DNA from: Viola odorata
Lineage: Eukaryota > Streptophyta > Magnoliopsida > Malpighiales > Violaceae
DNA: 64,000 bases
NCBI GenBank assembly: GCA_963691705.1
Contig: OY829545.1
Coordinates: 31,855,475 to 31,919,474 of the forward strand
Reading direction: 5' to 3'
Shown here: piece by piece, positions 34,214 to 45,591 of the stretch
How positions within the stretch are numbered: the first letter of the stretch is position 1
Layout of the letters: each line of letters starts with the position of its first letter
The notes under the pieces: generated by a model
The model's database searches: none
The model's input: the letters and a program-made list of their open reading frames with translations, nothing else
Told to the model about the DNA's origin: nothing
Translations under genes and position numbers: made by a program

Positions 34214-34702
34214 TCAGTCTTTGTCCACCCAGTGTATGTCATAGACGTAATCATAATCTTCCGGAGACGATGGCGACCCACTATTATAGAAAGGAAAGGG
34301 CTCGTCAATCTTGAAAGGTCTTTTACCATGCCCAGTCACGGAACCTGTCATAAGGGCAGTTTCCTCCTTTGAAGCGGCGCGGGAGCTTTCCTCCAGGGTC
34401 GGGGTAACCAGTCCTGGGGCGGCATATTGCATAGAAGTCCCATCCTTGGGAAAAGGACAGGGAGCAGATGGTGACGCTTCATCCTTTTGCCACAGCGAAA
34501 GATAGTGAAGTTCAAAGTCGGCAAAGAAGGATTCAAAAGATTGTTTCTTTGTTTTCTTCAATCTCTTGCGACCCCGGCACTTTACGGAATGTCTGGCAGG
34601 CCTCCAGGGGGGTGAGAGTGGAGGATTGTCAGAGTCGGGAGAAGTTGGAGGGGTCGGAGGAGAATCGTGGGCGGAAGTATACAAAAAATGGGAGTCAGCC
34701 AT
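34214..34702 (-). CDS. Antisense cassette gene B of element 4
   Basis: This is an intact 162-aa frame from MADSHFLYTSAHDSPPTPP. It has a Pro-rich N-terminus, a basic stretch (RGRKRLKKTKKQS), and a tail with acidic residues ending YDYVYDIHWVDKD. The longer open frame upstream is not conserved. A TATATAA box lies near 34770 on the minus strand. It matches gene B of element 1; function unknown. Confidence 0.7.
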   Translation of the reverse strand: MADSHFLYTSAHDSPPTPPTSPDSDNPPLSPPWRPARHSVKCRGRKRLKKTKKQSFESFFADFELHYLSLWQKDEASPSAPCPFPKDGTSMQYAAPGLVTPTLEESSRAASKEETALMTGSVTGHGKRPFKIDEPFPFYNSGSPSSPEDYDYVYDIHWVDKD

Positions 34703-35251
34703 GGAAATATCAGTAAGAGTGAGAAGAAAGAAGAAAAAAGATGAACAGAGAAGGAGAGGAAGAGCCCCATTATATAGCCAAGGTGAGGAAGCGCGCCTGC
34801 CTTTTCGCGTATTATCGAGGACAGTTAATGCTATCAAAGATAACGTCTATTGGGGGGAAAGATCTGACTCCGCAATTGTCAAAAGTCTGCACCAGCCAGG
34901 AGGTACCGAAATAGTTGCCCAATCCGCTAACACTAAAAAACGGCGCAAAATACATTCAGAACGGATGCGATATGGGAAAATTGCCATTATGAGCCGGGTA
35001 GGCAAATAAAGTTACGGGATCCCAAGGGACACCACACTCACAATTAGTGAGAATAGAAGTTGTTTCCTAAGAAAGACGATATGAGAAAGAAGAAAAACAT
35101 TGACAGCGCGGCAAGTGAATAAGGGAAAGCATATTTATTTATTTAAAGGGCTCAGCGGCCCGAGATTACAAAAAGGCCTAACGGCCCGGAGTTACAAAAG
35201 GTGGCCCCAGAGGAGCACAGAAAAACACGCCAAGAGAATCCCCATCGCTGG
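34703..35251. other. Spacer between genes A and B, element 4
   Basis: The minus strand has AAATAAATAAAT near 35135-35147, a likely poly(A) signal of gene A. Short repeats of GGCCCGGAGTTACAAA type occur at 35156-35202. Confidence 0.45.
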
Positions 35252-35638
35252 TCAGGTATTCGACCCAGCGTCATCCTCTTCCCACTCCAGGAAAGGAATT
35301 TCCCTCAGGGCATCCGCAAGAGCCGTCAGTTCAGAAGAATAGGCCCTCATGCCCTTCAGGCAGCATCCCAGCAAGTCCTTCCTATGCTGTAGCGTTGACA
35401 TCAGCAGCTGAATTTGAGAAACAGCCACTGACAGCTTCACTGCTTTCTCCACGGGACTGAAATCCTCCAGGGTAATGGCAGCCTGTCTAGCTTGCAGGGG
35501 AGTCAGCATCCCCTGGAGCTCCAGTATATCCTCCGAGGTCTTAACGCTCAGTGACCCTATGAAATCAGTATCTGCCTGAGTTAGGTTCCTCAGGGCATGG
35601 GTTTTGGAGAGCAGGAAGTTCTTGGTGACTTCGTCCAT
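35252..35638 (-). CDS. Antisense cassette gene A of element 4, small coiled-coil protein
   Basis: This is an intact 128-aa frame starting MDEVTKNFLLSKTHALRNL, with KTSEDILELQGML, QHRKDLLGCCLKGMRA and a DDAGSNT tail. It is the most divergent of the four A copies, but still open. The TATA box is at 35721-35727. Confidence 0.78.
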   Translation of the reverse strand: MDEVTKNFLLSKTHALRNLTQADTDFIGSLSVKTSEDILELQGMLTPLQARQAAITLEDFSPVEKAVKLSVAVSQIQLLMSTLQHRKDLLGCCLKGMRAYSSELTALADALREIPFLEWEEDDAGSNT

Positions 35639-35720
35639 GAAAAGAAGAGAGATAAGGAAATTTGAAGAGAGAGGTGAAAAAGTTGTGAGAGTTATGAGGC
35701 CAGTGCAAAATGAAAGGCCT

Positions 35721-35727
35721 ATTTATA
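35721..35727 (-). promoter_or_regulatory. TATA box of gene A, element 4
   Basis: The minus strand reads AGTCTATAAATAGGCC about 83 bp before the gene A start. Confidence 0.65.
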
Positions 35728-35867
35728 GACTTCGAAAAAAGGCATTTCAAAGATACATCTTTATCGATTGTCGAGCCCTCATTATGGCAGAAACCTCTGA
35801 AGGGGCCGGACCGGAGACGCTGTGATAGCCCTTGGTAAACACTCAGGCTAGTTTTCGTTTGGGCATA

Positions 35868-36191
35868 TGATAACTATCGATACCATAGAAGCGGCATCCC
35901 CACTACCCCGCTGGGTGACCCGGCCAACATACTGTACTCGCCGCGGGAGACAAGACCCTGTTCTTACCGCCCTTAGCCTGGCGACCGACCCTGGGATGGT
36001 CGACATCAGCAGAGGGGGCTCTCATGCGGTATCCCATCCCAGGTCATCCATGACGTCACTCCGCACGACGTCATCCCGCGTGACGTCACTCAATGCCACC
36101 CCAACGACATATATCACCACAGCGACACCTACCAGGGATTATTCCCACCCCCTGTCGGTACACTCCTTCCCTTGCCTATAAATACCCCCAC
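35868..36191 (+). repeat. 3' LTR of element 4, left piece
   Basis: It starts TGATAACTATCG directly after the motif TTTTCGTTTGGGCATA. The left 324 bp end in CCCAC, the target site of element 3. The right 195 bp are at 52194-52388, giving an original LTR of about 519 bp. Confidence 0.88.
36187..36191. repeat. Target site duplication of element 3 (left copy)
   Basis: CCCAC at 36187-36191 is repeated at 52189-52193, directly outside the two LTR ends of element 3. Confidence 0.9.
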
Positions 36192-36712
36192 TAATAAGAT
36201 TCGATGTTGATCTTGTGAGATTCTGCGTCGCGTATGATCGGAACAGTAGTGAATGATGTCGGGTGTACCTGCACAGCGCCGGAGGGGGAGCTCCGGCGTA
36301 GACACTCCGATGCTTAAGTTAGTATGGGTTTTTAAAGTAGCAGGGGTTTCTCTGGGTGAATCTGACCATCCCTCCTTATGGAAAAAGATGGGGTATTTAT
36401 AGAATCTGGACAGCGATACCTGGCGATACCAACAAAGGCGTCGTTTGATGATGACGTCACAGGCGATATCAGTTGATGACGTCGGGGGTGATGTCGCGTG
36501 AGGCTGTCGGGAGCGATAACCTTGTTGGTTCCTAGGACGGGATGGCGCCGTGCGTATAGAGTCGCGTGAGTCCCCCCCGCTGAAGTTGACCATCCTAGGA
36601 GTCCATCGCTGATCCTTGGGCGATACATTGATATCCGTGTAGGCCGCCTGGGAAACCGCTCCGACAAGAGTCACTTGTAGTAGGACCGTCAGGGCTATCT
36701 CAGTTGTTATCA
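36192..36712 (-). repeat. 3' LTR of element 3
   Basis: The LTR is 521 bp. Its outer end reads TAATAAG where the other copy reads TGATAAG, so the terminal CA has decayed. The inner end is GTTATCA, preceded on the minus strand by TTTTCAGTTGGGCTTA. It has a 7-C run at 36572-36578. Confidence 0.93.
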
Positions 36713-37615
36713 TAAGCCCAACTGAAAACGAGCCCGAGTGTTTACCAAGGGCTGTCCATGTCTGAAATCTCAGATGAAGGTTTTCGTTGTGAGGCGATTA
36801 GTTCGCAAGGTTCCCGAGCTTCTTTGAATGCTCAAGGTCGATAAGGCTCAAGTGGTGAACTAGGGCTTAAGTCTGGGACCATCAGGCAAGCTGATTCTAA
36901 TCTTCATCCTTATCCAAGGACTCACTCTGAACAGATGTCTCTATCGCGTTCGTAGTCACGAGATCCTTACTTTCCACCCGACGATATTGCTCCGATTGAC
37001 CCCTCAGGGGGATCTAAGGAGCTCCAGCTCATTCGAATCGCGAGCAAGCTGTTGTCAGATTATCGATAATGTCGTCGAGGATATTGCACTAAATCGTATC
37101 GTGGGTTGGGCTGGCACATATTCCAGATCCATTGTCCTTCCAAGTGTTCTGCAATCATAGGAAGGAGATAGATTCGAATAAAGTTAGTAAACTTTTTTGT
37201 ACTTACAGAGATTTGAGGTCAAACGAGCTCAATCTTTCTTTTACGCTAGAGGAAATAGCGATATCAACGCGGCTTTACGCCATCGGCTGCCTATGGCTAG
37301 CGCGGCTTTATACCACCAGATGCCTGTGATGCCGACGCGGTTTTACGCTCCAAGGGCCACCTGTGACATCAACGCGGCCTTACACTGTGGATACCGGTAG
37401 CCACATAGCCTTTCCATGATGACTACCCGTGATATCGTATCCATCGGCGTTTTTTCAAGCTCTGTCTCGTACTCTTTTCCATATCAGTGTTGCAGTCGGT
37501 ATACGATCATCGCCCTTTCTTTCCACTCTGGGCTCACCAGCCCTTGCGGTTATTAGATTGGCTCGTCTTTTGAGGACTCCTTTGTCCTTTCCCCCGAAAC
37601 CCCCTTCTTGGAGCT
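36713..37615. other. Spacer and gene A upstream region, element 3
   Basis: No gene is seen. The plus strand holds four degenerate copies of CAACGCGGCTTTACGC-like sequence at 37255-37395, about 220-360 bp before the gene A TATA box; the same array is in element 1 at 13716-13860. Confidence 0.6.
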
Positions 37616-37622
37616 TATAAAT
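37616..37622 (+). promoter_or_regulatory. TATA box of gene A, element 3
   Basis: GCTTATAAATC lies about 50 bp before the start at 37671, the same spacing as in element 1. Confidence 0.7.
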
Positions 37623-37670
37623 CAGGGAGTTTTTTCCCTCACGTTCTCCTCATCTTTTCCAACTTGCATC

Positions 37671-38048
37671 ATGGATCATCTGACTAAGAATTTCCTTCTG
37701 TCCAAGGGTCCTTCTCTGAAGAACCTTAATGATGGCAACGTCGGATTTCTGGAGAACATGCTGGTTAAGACTTCTGAGGACATCCTGGAGTTGCAAGGGA
37801 TGCTAACTCCGCTTCACTCTAGGTTGGGGGCCACCTCTCTGGAGGATTTCAGTCCCTTGGAGAGCGTATCGAAACTGCCAGCATCCATCGCTCGGATCCA
37901 AGTGGTGATCGCCATGCTGCAGCAGCGTAAAGATATGCTGGGGTGCTGCCTGAAGGGGATGAGGGCCACTTCCCATGATCTACTCCTGGTCATGGATTCC
38001 TTGAGGGACCTTCCCGAAGTGCCTGAGGACGCTGGCTCTGATGCCTGA
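37671..38048 (+). CDS. Antisense cassette gene A of element 3, small coiled-coil protein
   Basis: This is an intact 125-aa frame starting MDHLTKNFLLSKGPSLKNL; the 21 codons open upstream are not conserved. It has the same length as in element 1 and ends PEDAGSDA. AATAAATAAA follows near 38116. It runs opposite to gag-pol of the same element. Confidence 0.8.
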   Translation: MDHLTKNFLLSKGPSLKNLNDGNVGFLENMLVKTSEDILELQGMLTPLHSRLGATSLEDFSPLESVSKLPASIARIQVVIAMLQQRKDMLGCCLKGMRATSHDLLLVMDSLRDLPEVPEDAGSDA

Positions 38049-38522
38049 TAGCAGTGGCTCCCTTTGTGCCCTTTTCCTTTCTCGCTTGTCCATGTACCTC
38101 CTGGCCATTAGGCCGTAATAAATAAACTGTTTTTTATTGTGCCGTCTTGTGACTGTTCTTCTCCTTCTTTATTGCATCCTTTTTGTTATTTTCCCCTGAG
38201 GATATTTTCAGTCTCACTGACAAGGTTCAATCACTGGATCATTTATTGGTCAATGGCTTTGCATTAAATCTGCGCCGCAGTTGTCCTGGCAACTGATTGG
38301 GTGAGTTTGCGGTTTTCCTCGATCAGGGGAAAATCTCAACAGGCGTGACTGCAAATCCACACTTGCACTTCAGGCTATGCACGTGCCTCTTCTCAAGAAT
38401 CGGGTTGGAAGATCCAAGATCCTTTTCCCCATTTTCTGGCTATAAAAAGGGGAATCTCTCTTCCTTCACTATCATTTATCTTTTTGTTGTTTTTCTTTGC
38501 CACCAGTATTTTTTGTCATCTT
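38049..38522 (+). promoter_or_regulatory. Spacer with gene A poly(A) signal and gene B promoter, element 3
   Basis: AATAAATAAAC near 38116 is a likely poly(A) signal of gene A. GGCTATAAAAAGG at 38439-38451 is a TATA box 82 bp before the gene B start. Confidence 0.6.
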
Positions 38523-38933
38523 ATGGCTGATTCTCGCCTCTTAGATACGTTTGCTCGAGATTCTCCACCCACTCCTCCGACTTCTCCTGACTCTGATAAT
38601 CCTCCTCCGTCGCCCCCTTAGAGGTCGCCCGTTCGACGACGGTGCCGCAAGAAACAGAGGAAGGAGGCTGCGAAGGCTTCTAAGTCCTTTTATGACGCAC
38701 TGGCCACTCTTTCTTCTAAGGGGAAGGAAGCATCCTGTCCTCTTCGTGAGCCATCGCCCGAGGCTCCTTCGGCCTGTTCAGCTGTTGGGGCGGTGCCACC
38801 ACCCATCGGGGAGAAGTCAGATCAGTCGTCTGTTCGCGTGGGGGAGGAGGTTGAAGAGCCTTTTCCTTTCCCTGGGGAAGATGAGGATGACGTGGTTTAC
38901 TGCTACGGCATCTCTTGGTCTGATGGTGAATAG
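38523..38933 (+). pseudogene. Antisense cassette gene B of element 3, one stop
   Basis: The frame starts MADSRLLDTFARDSPPTPP and ends with EDDVVYCYGISWSDGE, 136 codons before the stop. A TAG at 38619 replaces the Trp of the conserved PPW motif seen in elements 1 and 4. Otherwise the Pro-rich, basic (RRRCRKKQRKEAAK) and acidic segments are all present. Confidence 0.72.
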
Positions 38934-39384
38934 TGGGGCACGGCAGGCTTCTCATTTTGTAGATGCCGTATGGCTTTTTCAATAATAGAACTTTTCTTAT
39001 CGCTGTTCCACCGTTTTCCTTTTTGTGTCTCCAGGGTTATCGCGGGAGTAACCCTTTCGCTGGGGCGCAACCGTTTTTCGGTTTCCAGTCAGTAACCGTC
39101 TTCTTCCAAAAGACATTGATGACCGTCCACGCGTCTTTTTCACTTTGCACGTGCCCAGCTTTCACAGGCTGTTCCTTTTAGGTTTTCTTTAAAAGGAATT
39201 CACCCTTCTTCTTTAACACTTTCTGCCATTATTTTAAAATTCTTCGTATTTCCTCTCTTCTGTGCTTCTTTTTTCCTGAGAGATTTCACTGCTATTGCTC
39301 ACCGGTGCCGACGACCGATTCACTGGTTCTTTGCTCCAGGTATTTTGTTCCTCTATCGCCGTAGCTTTACTTTTCTAGTTCATT
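38934..39384. other. Spacer between genes B and C, element 3
   Basis: It holds TTTAAAAGG near 39190 as a possible TATA box of gene C, and a pyrimidine-rich leader with a possible 5' UTR intron (CAGGTATTT to TTCTAG). Confidence 0.45.
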
Positions 39385-41621
39385 ATGTCTCATACTGTAT
39401 TCTCTGCAACCACCGAGAATCCCTTAGATCCCGAGGTTAGGAAAGCTTGTAGTATCTTTGACTGTAATGAAGTTTTGAAGGCTGAGTTAGAGGAAAATGG
39501 TATCACTTTCCCTACGGGATATCGTCCCTATGTCCCTCTGAAGGATACTCGGCTCACTGATGCCATGTGGGGGACATTTCAATTGGTTTATTTCAAGATG
39601 TTTACCTACGGGTTTCGTCTTCCACTTCATACTTCTCTGATGAAGCTGCTCAATCATTATGATCTTAATCCTGTTCAAATAACTCCCTCTTCCTGGTGTG
39701 GGCTTTACGCCTTTCTTCGTTCATGTGAGATGAAGCACATTTTCGCTCCTTCGCTCGATCTATTCCGTATATTTTTCATCTTGAGGTGTCGTGGCTGCTT
39801 GATAGATATCACCCCTAGATGGGATGATGATATCATCCGGTTTTTCTGGTGAAACTTTCAAGGTTTCGAGGAAAACGTGGACAACTGGAAAAATGGCTTC
39901 TTTACCGTTCACTTACCTTCTCAGTATTGGCGCGGTGGTTTCAACCGAGTAATCACTGGTGCCGCTTGGCGAAAACCAGATGTGTTGTCCAGTATGGATG
40001 TGTCTAGTGTTAACGCTCTAATAGAGATAGAAGGGCCTTTCCGTATTCGAGAATTTGCTCGGTTCAGGCCTTTGTCAGAGTGTGTCGCTGGTGAGTTTTT
40101 TCTTTTATCGCCTTATCGCTCCCCCTTTCTTGTTATATTAAAATATTTTGTCGGCAGGTAACGCTGAAGGACGCTCTTCTGGAGAGAGTGACGCACCTTT
40201 GGACGTAGCGCCGCTTCAGACGTTACCCCCTTCTCCTCCCCCGGAAGGCTTCAGCCGTCTGCCTATTCCGCCACGAGGAAAGAGAAACAAAACTGTCGCG
40301 ACACGCAGTGCCTCCAGCCGATCTTCTCATTTTCTGGAGAATTGGCTGCCGCCTCGTAGTAAAAGAGTGGCCCCAAGTATCCCTGTGGTTGAAGAAATCG
40401 ACAGCGATAGCGGAAGCATGGATACGGGTCCCGAACTGCGTCACGCTACCCCTGCCCAGCGGATGAAGCTTAGGTCAAGAAAAAATGATCCCGTAGCGGA
40501 GTCAACCGAGGATGATAGCGACGAGATTGCTGCCGAAACTGAGTGTCTCGTGAAGAGGGTTCGCCAAGAGAGGTCTGACCCACCAATTCCTTCCGTGGAG
40601 GAAGTCAGTGGGGTCCCTGCCAAGGAAGTCAACACTTCAAATGTTACGGGTCCTTTGCCAACAACTGAGGTTACTAAGGCGTCTTCTGTTGTTCTTCCCC
40701 AGACTCATGAGGTTTTAGCAGCAATGGGCTCATCTATAGCGTCTGGCAGTTCTACTTCTCCAATTCGCCCCTTCACTCCAAGTGTGAGTTTGCCAGTTCC
40801 AAATCCGATTGCTCCTCCTATCCTTTCCCCACAGAAACCTGAGGCGGTGTATATTTCTTCGGTTTCGGGCGTGGGTGATTCCGTTAAGAGTTGCTGTCCC
40901 CCTTATATCGCCAATTTGTCTCCTCAAGGCTTTCAAGGCCCTGCCGCGTATCAATTGGACTTGTCTTCCCTTGGTACTGACGGTCTTCGTGCTTTAGGGA
41001 TATTGGATCCATCCTCAAGGGAAGAGCCGGTGGGCCCGATAGTGGGCTAAATATTTGCTTCTTCGAAGGACAAGGAAGAGTTCTTGCGGCATCCTCCTGA
41101 CGTACGGCATTCGCGTCTTTTGACCGACATGCTAGTCTGCTTCCGTGAGCTGAATTACTTTTTCGATGATCAGCGGGATAAGGTTCCTCCTTCTCTTGAT
41201 TTGAAAAGGGAACTAGATGCCGCCCTGACTAGGGTGTCGGCACTATCGCAGCTTCAAGAGCAAACTCAGGCGGAACTGGACGACTGCCGTGCTCAGCTTG
41301 CTCGAGAAAAATCAAAGGGGAAGGCTAAGGCAAACCTTCTAGAGGCAGAATTGGTGGTGGCTGATAGGAGGAATGTCCTGCTTCGAAGAGATAGCATCTC
41401 GCGATGCCGATTTGGCCAAAATACCTTCAAAAATAAACAAGACCATGGATATCTGCCTCTCCGAGTTTATGAATCTCTATCGCCAAGGAAACGTTAACCC
41501 GTCGGTGCTGGCCGATAACGCTTCCAAGAGGTTGAAGGATTTGAGGGACAGCGAGGAAGATCTTTCTTCTTCTGTCGGAGGACAAAGGGATGAGGACCGC
41601 GATGCTGGCAAAGGCCCCTGA
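39385..41621 (+). pseudogene. Antisense cassette gene C of element 3, spliced, three lesions
   Basis: Exon 1 is 39385-40090 and starts MSHTVFSATTENPLDP. The Transposase_28-like domain spans about residues 65-235 (FKMFTYGFRLP, LNPVQITPSSWCG). The intron 40091-40157 (67 bp, GTGAGT to CGGCAG) is phase 1 and joins cleanly to exon 2 (40158-41621). Exon 2 has a basic region, an acidic DSDSGS patch, the block YIANLSPQGFQG, a coiled coil (SQLQEQTQAEL) and an acidic end. Lesions are TGA at 39850, TAA at 41048 and a one-base shift near 41385. About 720 codons in all. An ATG at 40148 inside the intron is not a separate gene start. Confidence 0.8.
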
Positions 41622-42227
41622 TTAATAGGGACTTATTTCCTTTAGCTGACTTTCTATTTATTTGTTTCTTGGTCTTGTAATAATGCCTTGCTACACGATG
41701 ATTTTATTGCTTTTTGAATTTCTTTCTATCTTTCCGCGTTGACATATCGCTGTCGGTTTTTCATAACGCCTTCTCGCGCTTTCTGGCGATATCATACTTG
41801 TTTTTTCCAAGGGACTATGTCCGCTTTTCAGAGCATTTAATGCTTGCCATCCTTTCATGGGAAAAGTCCTGATTGTATAGGCGCACGTGTCCATTTCTTC
41901 TGACGCTATGGGCTAGCGTGTTTGAAAACTTTGCCTAAATCGAGGCGTTGTAGCGCTTTCCTAGGGTTGCACTCATTACCTGAGTCTGTTTCTTGTGCCG
42001 CTCCCACGCAACGACCGTGGCATCCATCGTTTCGTTTAAACCACTAGCGTTATAAAACCCAATATTTATTCTTTTCGTTTTCTTTTACCATCCTTTTCTC
42101 CAATATTCTCTTTCAGCCGTCTCGTTTTCTCCCCACTGTTCAGGGCTCTTCAAAGTTCTTTTTCCGAAGGTATTTCCTTTCTTCTCCATCGTCTTCTTCA
42201 TCTCTTAGTTTCTTTTTTAAATCTGCC
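41622..42227 (+). promoter_or_regulatory. Spacer and gene D promoter, element 3
   Basis: GCGTTATAAAACCC with TATA at 42051-42057 lies 177 bp before the gene D start. The leader is pyrimidine-rich. Element 1 has lost this segment by deletion. Confidence 0.6.
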
Positions 42228-44597
42228 ATGGCTAAGACTCGCCGTTCTGAGTCAAAATCTGCCGATGAAAAAAGGATGGATATTACAGCCAGTGTTATTA
42301 CTTCTGAGGCCGCTCTCCGTGAGCATTTAGCCGCCCATAATGCTATCATCCCTGATGATTATAAGACCAGTGTTGCCTCTGAGTCTCTTCATTTAAACAG
42401 CGCTCTGACGGGCACTCGTAGGGTCATGTATGCGCAGATGTTCCGTTATGGTTTCCGCCTTCCCATTGACCCTTTTGTCAAGGAATTGCTTATTGCTGGC
42501 GATCTGTCTCCGACTCAATTGTCTCCAAATGCATATTGTTGTGTTTATGCTTTTTTGGAGCTTTGTAGATACAAAGGGATTACTTCCCCTTCCCTTTTGT
42601 TGCTTAAATCTGTTTTTAAGCTGATGAAATGCCGGGGAGTGATAACGATATCGCCCCACTTTGACGATGACTCTCTTAAGTCCTTTACTTGGAAACTCCT
42701 CCATATCGAGTCTTCCATTGATGGCTGGAAAAAGGAGTTTTTCGTGATAGATATTCCTGAAGACTTTTGTTCCTGGTGGCGATCTGGTTTTAACCAAAAC
42801 GTGGATGACACCGTTTGGAGCCAACCAGGGACCCTTCCGCAGCGTGAACAAGGCTGGTTAAACAAATTACTTGAACTGGAAATCAGCGTTCACATTCGCC
42901 AAGTGGCTTATCGAATGGACATTCGTGCTTGTGTTAAACGTGAGTGCTGCGTTAATCCTTTCTTTGCTGTCACTAATACTAATGCTGACGTAATTTTATG
43001 CTTTCGCAGCTGCGGATCCCCGTTATCAACCCGAGAGCGTAAGGAGACGTTTGAGGAGGGCTCAAGAGAGAGAGGGGAAAGAGAAAAACGCTTCCCCGGA
43101 AGCAACTGATAATCCCACCGAACGTCCGGCCGATTTCGCGAGCGTTGCCCAAGTGTCTTCTTCGGCCGACATTCCTTTGGGCGTTCCCCTCGTGACCGTC
43201 GCTGCCCCTCCTGCTCAGACTTCTTCTTCTTCACAGGCTCCTAAGGCCATTGCCAAAGGAAAAAAGAAGAGAAAAACAAGAAGCGTTGCCGCTCTCACAC
43301 CTTCTCCGGACACGGCAGGCTCATCAGAAGCACCTCCTTCTGTTATCGCTGCGGTAAGGATACTCTTTAGCTGTGATAGGTTGCATTTCTATTTCTGTTG
43401 TTATTTCTTTTCCTTCTTCTTTTCTGTATTTCACATCATATTCTTGGTCAGGACACTATCGTTGTTGTTACCTCCGCTCCTCCCTCGGACAACATGGATT
43501 TGGGTTATGCACTGACCAGTTCCGGCAAGAGACAGCGATTAGGACATGAGTGCAGAAACCCCCCTTCTTCTAACATTGAGGCGGAGAATAGGTCCACTAA
43601 CGGGTTTGAGTCTACAACCGCTCCTCAGGGAGACAATCCTTCGGGATTTTTGGGGAATCTGGGTACTGGCGATACCTTTCAGGCTTCTCCCCATTCTTTC
43701 GGTGGTTCCGCCCACGCATACTCGACCAATATGGGGTATCAGGATGTCTTGCAGGATTTCTCAGGCTATCCACCTCATGGCGCATATATTGCTCCGGGAG
43801 GTTCATCATCACAGGTCCGCTCTCCCCTTTCCTTGGGGTTTCTTCCTTCGCGCATCGCTCTCAGGGATCGTTTTGGTGAAGGAGGGGCTACTTTTAACAG
43901 TGTAGCAGATCTCGGTCCGCTGAGTGGGCCTGGTGTGGTGACCCATCAAATTGGGTTATTTGATCTCTAGGATACCGCTTTGGTAGCGTTGGGGGGTGAC
44001 GGCTCTACTGACCTCACAGCTTTGTTAGCTTCTCAATTGCTGGCGTCTGCAGCAGAACGGGAAGCTTTTCTTTCACGGCTTGTGCCTGACAGGGAAAACT
44101 CTATACGCTCTATTCTTTTCTCCAGTATTATGTATTTCCATTACTGGGTTGAGGAAGCGCGAAGTCAAGCTGCTTCCCTCTCTTCCGCTTTGAAAGAATT
44201 AGAGCGAGAGCGAGATGAGAAGAAAAAGTGGCTGGAGGAGTGCACTAATCTATTGCTAGCTCATCGGGAGCGAGAAGAGGAGCAATCTGTCGCCTTAGCA
44301 GCGGAAAAAACCAGAGTCGCCACTTTGGAAGAAGAGAAGCTATCCTGGGAGAATGAGAGATCATCTTTGCTCAAGGAGAAAGCTATCCTGGAGGAAGAGT
44401 CAGCCGATAAGAGTATGTGGCACGTCGAACAGACTGCCATTACTTTGGTTGATTATTTCGAAGAGGTCCATGGGGTTGACGCGTACAAACCCGATGAGGT
44501 TACTGCCGCTTTCAAACGAAGATCAGGGCATATAAACGAGGAAGGCTTTCGCCAGGCCAAAGCGGCAGGCTGGAAACGAAGGAACCCCAAAGGCTAA
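42228..44597 (+). pseudogene. Antisense cassette gene D of element 3, three exons, one stop
   Basis: This is the best preserved D copy. Exon 1 is 42228-42939. Intron 1 is 42940-43009 (GTGAGT, TACTAAT, TTTCGCAG). Exon 2 is 43010-43353. Intron 2 is 43354-43451 (GTAAGG to GGTCAG). Exon 3 is 43452-44597. Exon lengths 712 and 344 bring exon 3 back in frame, for 733 codons plus the stop. The only defect is a TAG at 43968. Domains: Transposase_28-like about 62-240 (MFRYGFRLP at 71-79, LSPTQLSPNAYC), a basic KKRKTR segment, a Ser/Pro/Gly-rich middle, a coiled coil about 585-668, and a C-terminal WHVEQTA...GFRQAKAAGWKRR region. The product is likely nuclear. Biochemical role unknown. Confidence 0.82.
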
Positions 44598-45136
44598 CGC
44601 GCTTCAAGGTTGTATCACCCTTCTCTTGATGACCCATGGTCGTTAAGTTTTTGTTATTACTTGCCCCTCATCGTTTGTACCCTCCTTTAAGATTTTGATG
44701 TGTTCAGACAATCTTATCGCTGACTTTCCTTTTGTCCCATTGTTTGTTTGTGGGGCCTTTTGGCGTTGTCTTGGCCATATTCATTCTATGCGCTTTTCCT
44801 TTTCCAACTAGACCCTTAGCGTTCCTGTCAAAAGTACGAAACTCGGTCTTGGGCTAGCTTCCCTAGGGAGTCTGATGGTATCTCTGCCCATGAGATCCTT
44901 GCTCTTTCTGCCCGAAAAGTATTCTGCGCATTCTCAATTGTAAATCATCAGTAACAAAAACATGTTACGAGATATAGCGATTACCCGTAGGAGCTTTTCT
45001 GCTGCCATCATAGGGCGTTACCCTGGAACCCGTGGAGAATCACTTTCGCTATCAGCTCTATACTTCACCAGGGATTACTCATCTGGTTCCTAGCCGGGAT
45101 TTCACGATTCTCCACATTTCCCTATTTTCACGATCG
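44598..45136. other. Non-coding spacer between gene D and the array, element 3
   Basis: It matches the spacer 6716-7263 of element 1 in reverse. No gene is seen. Confidence 0.5.
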
Positions 45137-45591
45137 GCCCTTAAGTGCCTCATCTTAGTGAGCTGTCGGATCGGGACGGCTATCACAAGGCTGGGGAATT
45201 TTCACTTTTGGGCGTTGCCCTCTCATCTAGAACCGTGTCCTTCCTTAATGGCCTGGCCGCAGCAGCCCAGCCGTTAAGATAGGAGTCTTGTTTCTAGACG
45301 GAGTTTCTATTTCTTTGGGGCGTGCCTCTTCTTGATGGACCGTCTCCACGAGATCAGTCTGTATCAGGAGAGGACTTTTCACTCCCAAAGATACCGGGTG
45401 GTGCCCTCACTTAATGAGCCATCTGATCAAGATCGGTCATCACAAGGATAGGACTTTTCACCCCCGGGGGCGTCCAGGATCTTTCAATCCGACGCTAATT
45501 CAAGGTATGTTGGGTAGTGCCCTCACTTACTGGGTCATCTGATCAAGACCGGCCATCACAAGGATAGGACTTTTCACTTCCCCAAGATACC
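45137..45591 (-). repeat. Structured tandem repeat array after pol, element 3 (units a-d)
   Basis: Four units match those of element 1 one by one on the minus strand: d 45137-45213, c 45313-45390, b 45394-45467, a 45504-45591. Unit a pairs GGTAT/ATACC and TTGGG/CCCAA where element 1 has GGATAC/GTATCC and CTGGG/CCCAG, so both arms changed together. Unit b keeps CCGGG/CCCGG and unit c CTTTGGG/CCCAAAG. Unit d has two mismatches. The array lies about 100 bp after the pol stop. Confidence 0.75.

Larger units (their letters stand above)
28926..36191 (+). mobile_element. Tat-lineage element 4, 5'-truncated
   Basis: Only the antisense cassette (D, C, B, A on the minus strand) and the 3' LTR remain. 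The LTR, gag-pol and array on the 5' side are missing and replaced by the Athila relic, with the junction between about 28920 and 28944. Element 3 is inserted in its 3' LTR; the LTR continues at 52194-52388. Confidence 0.85.

Noticed and set aside
40148..41050. Separate gene starting at the ATG at 40148
   Set aside because: The ATG lies inside the intron of gene C. The conserved protein text begins at the acceptor at 40158.
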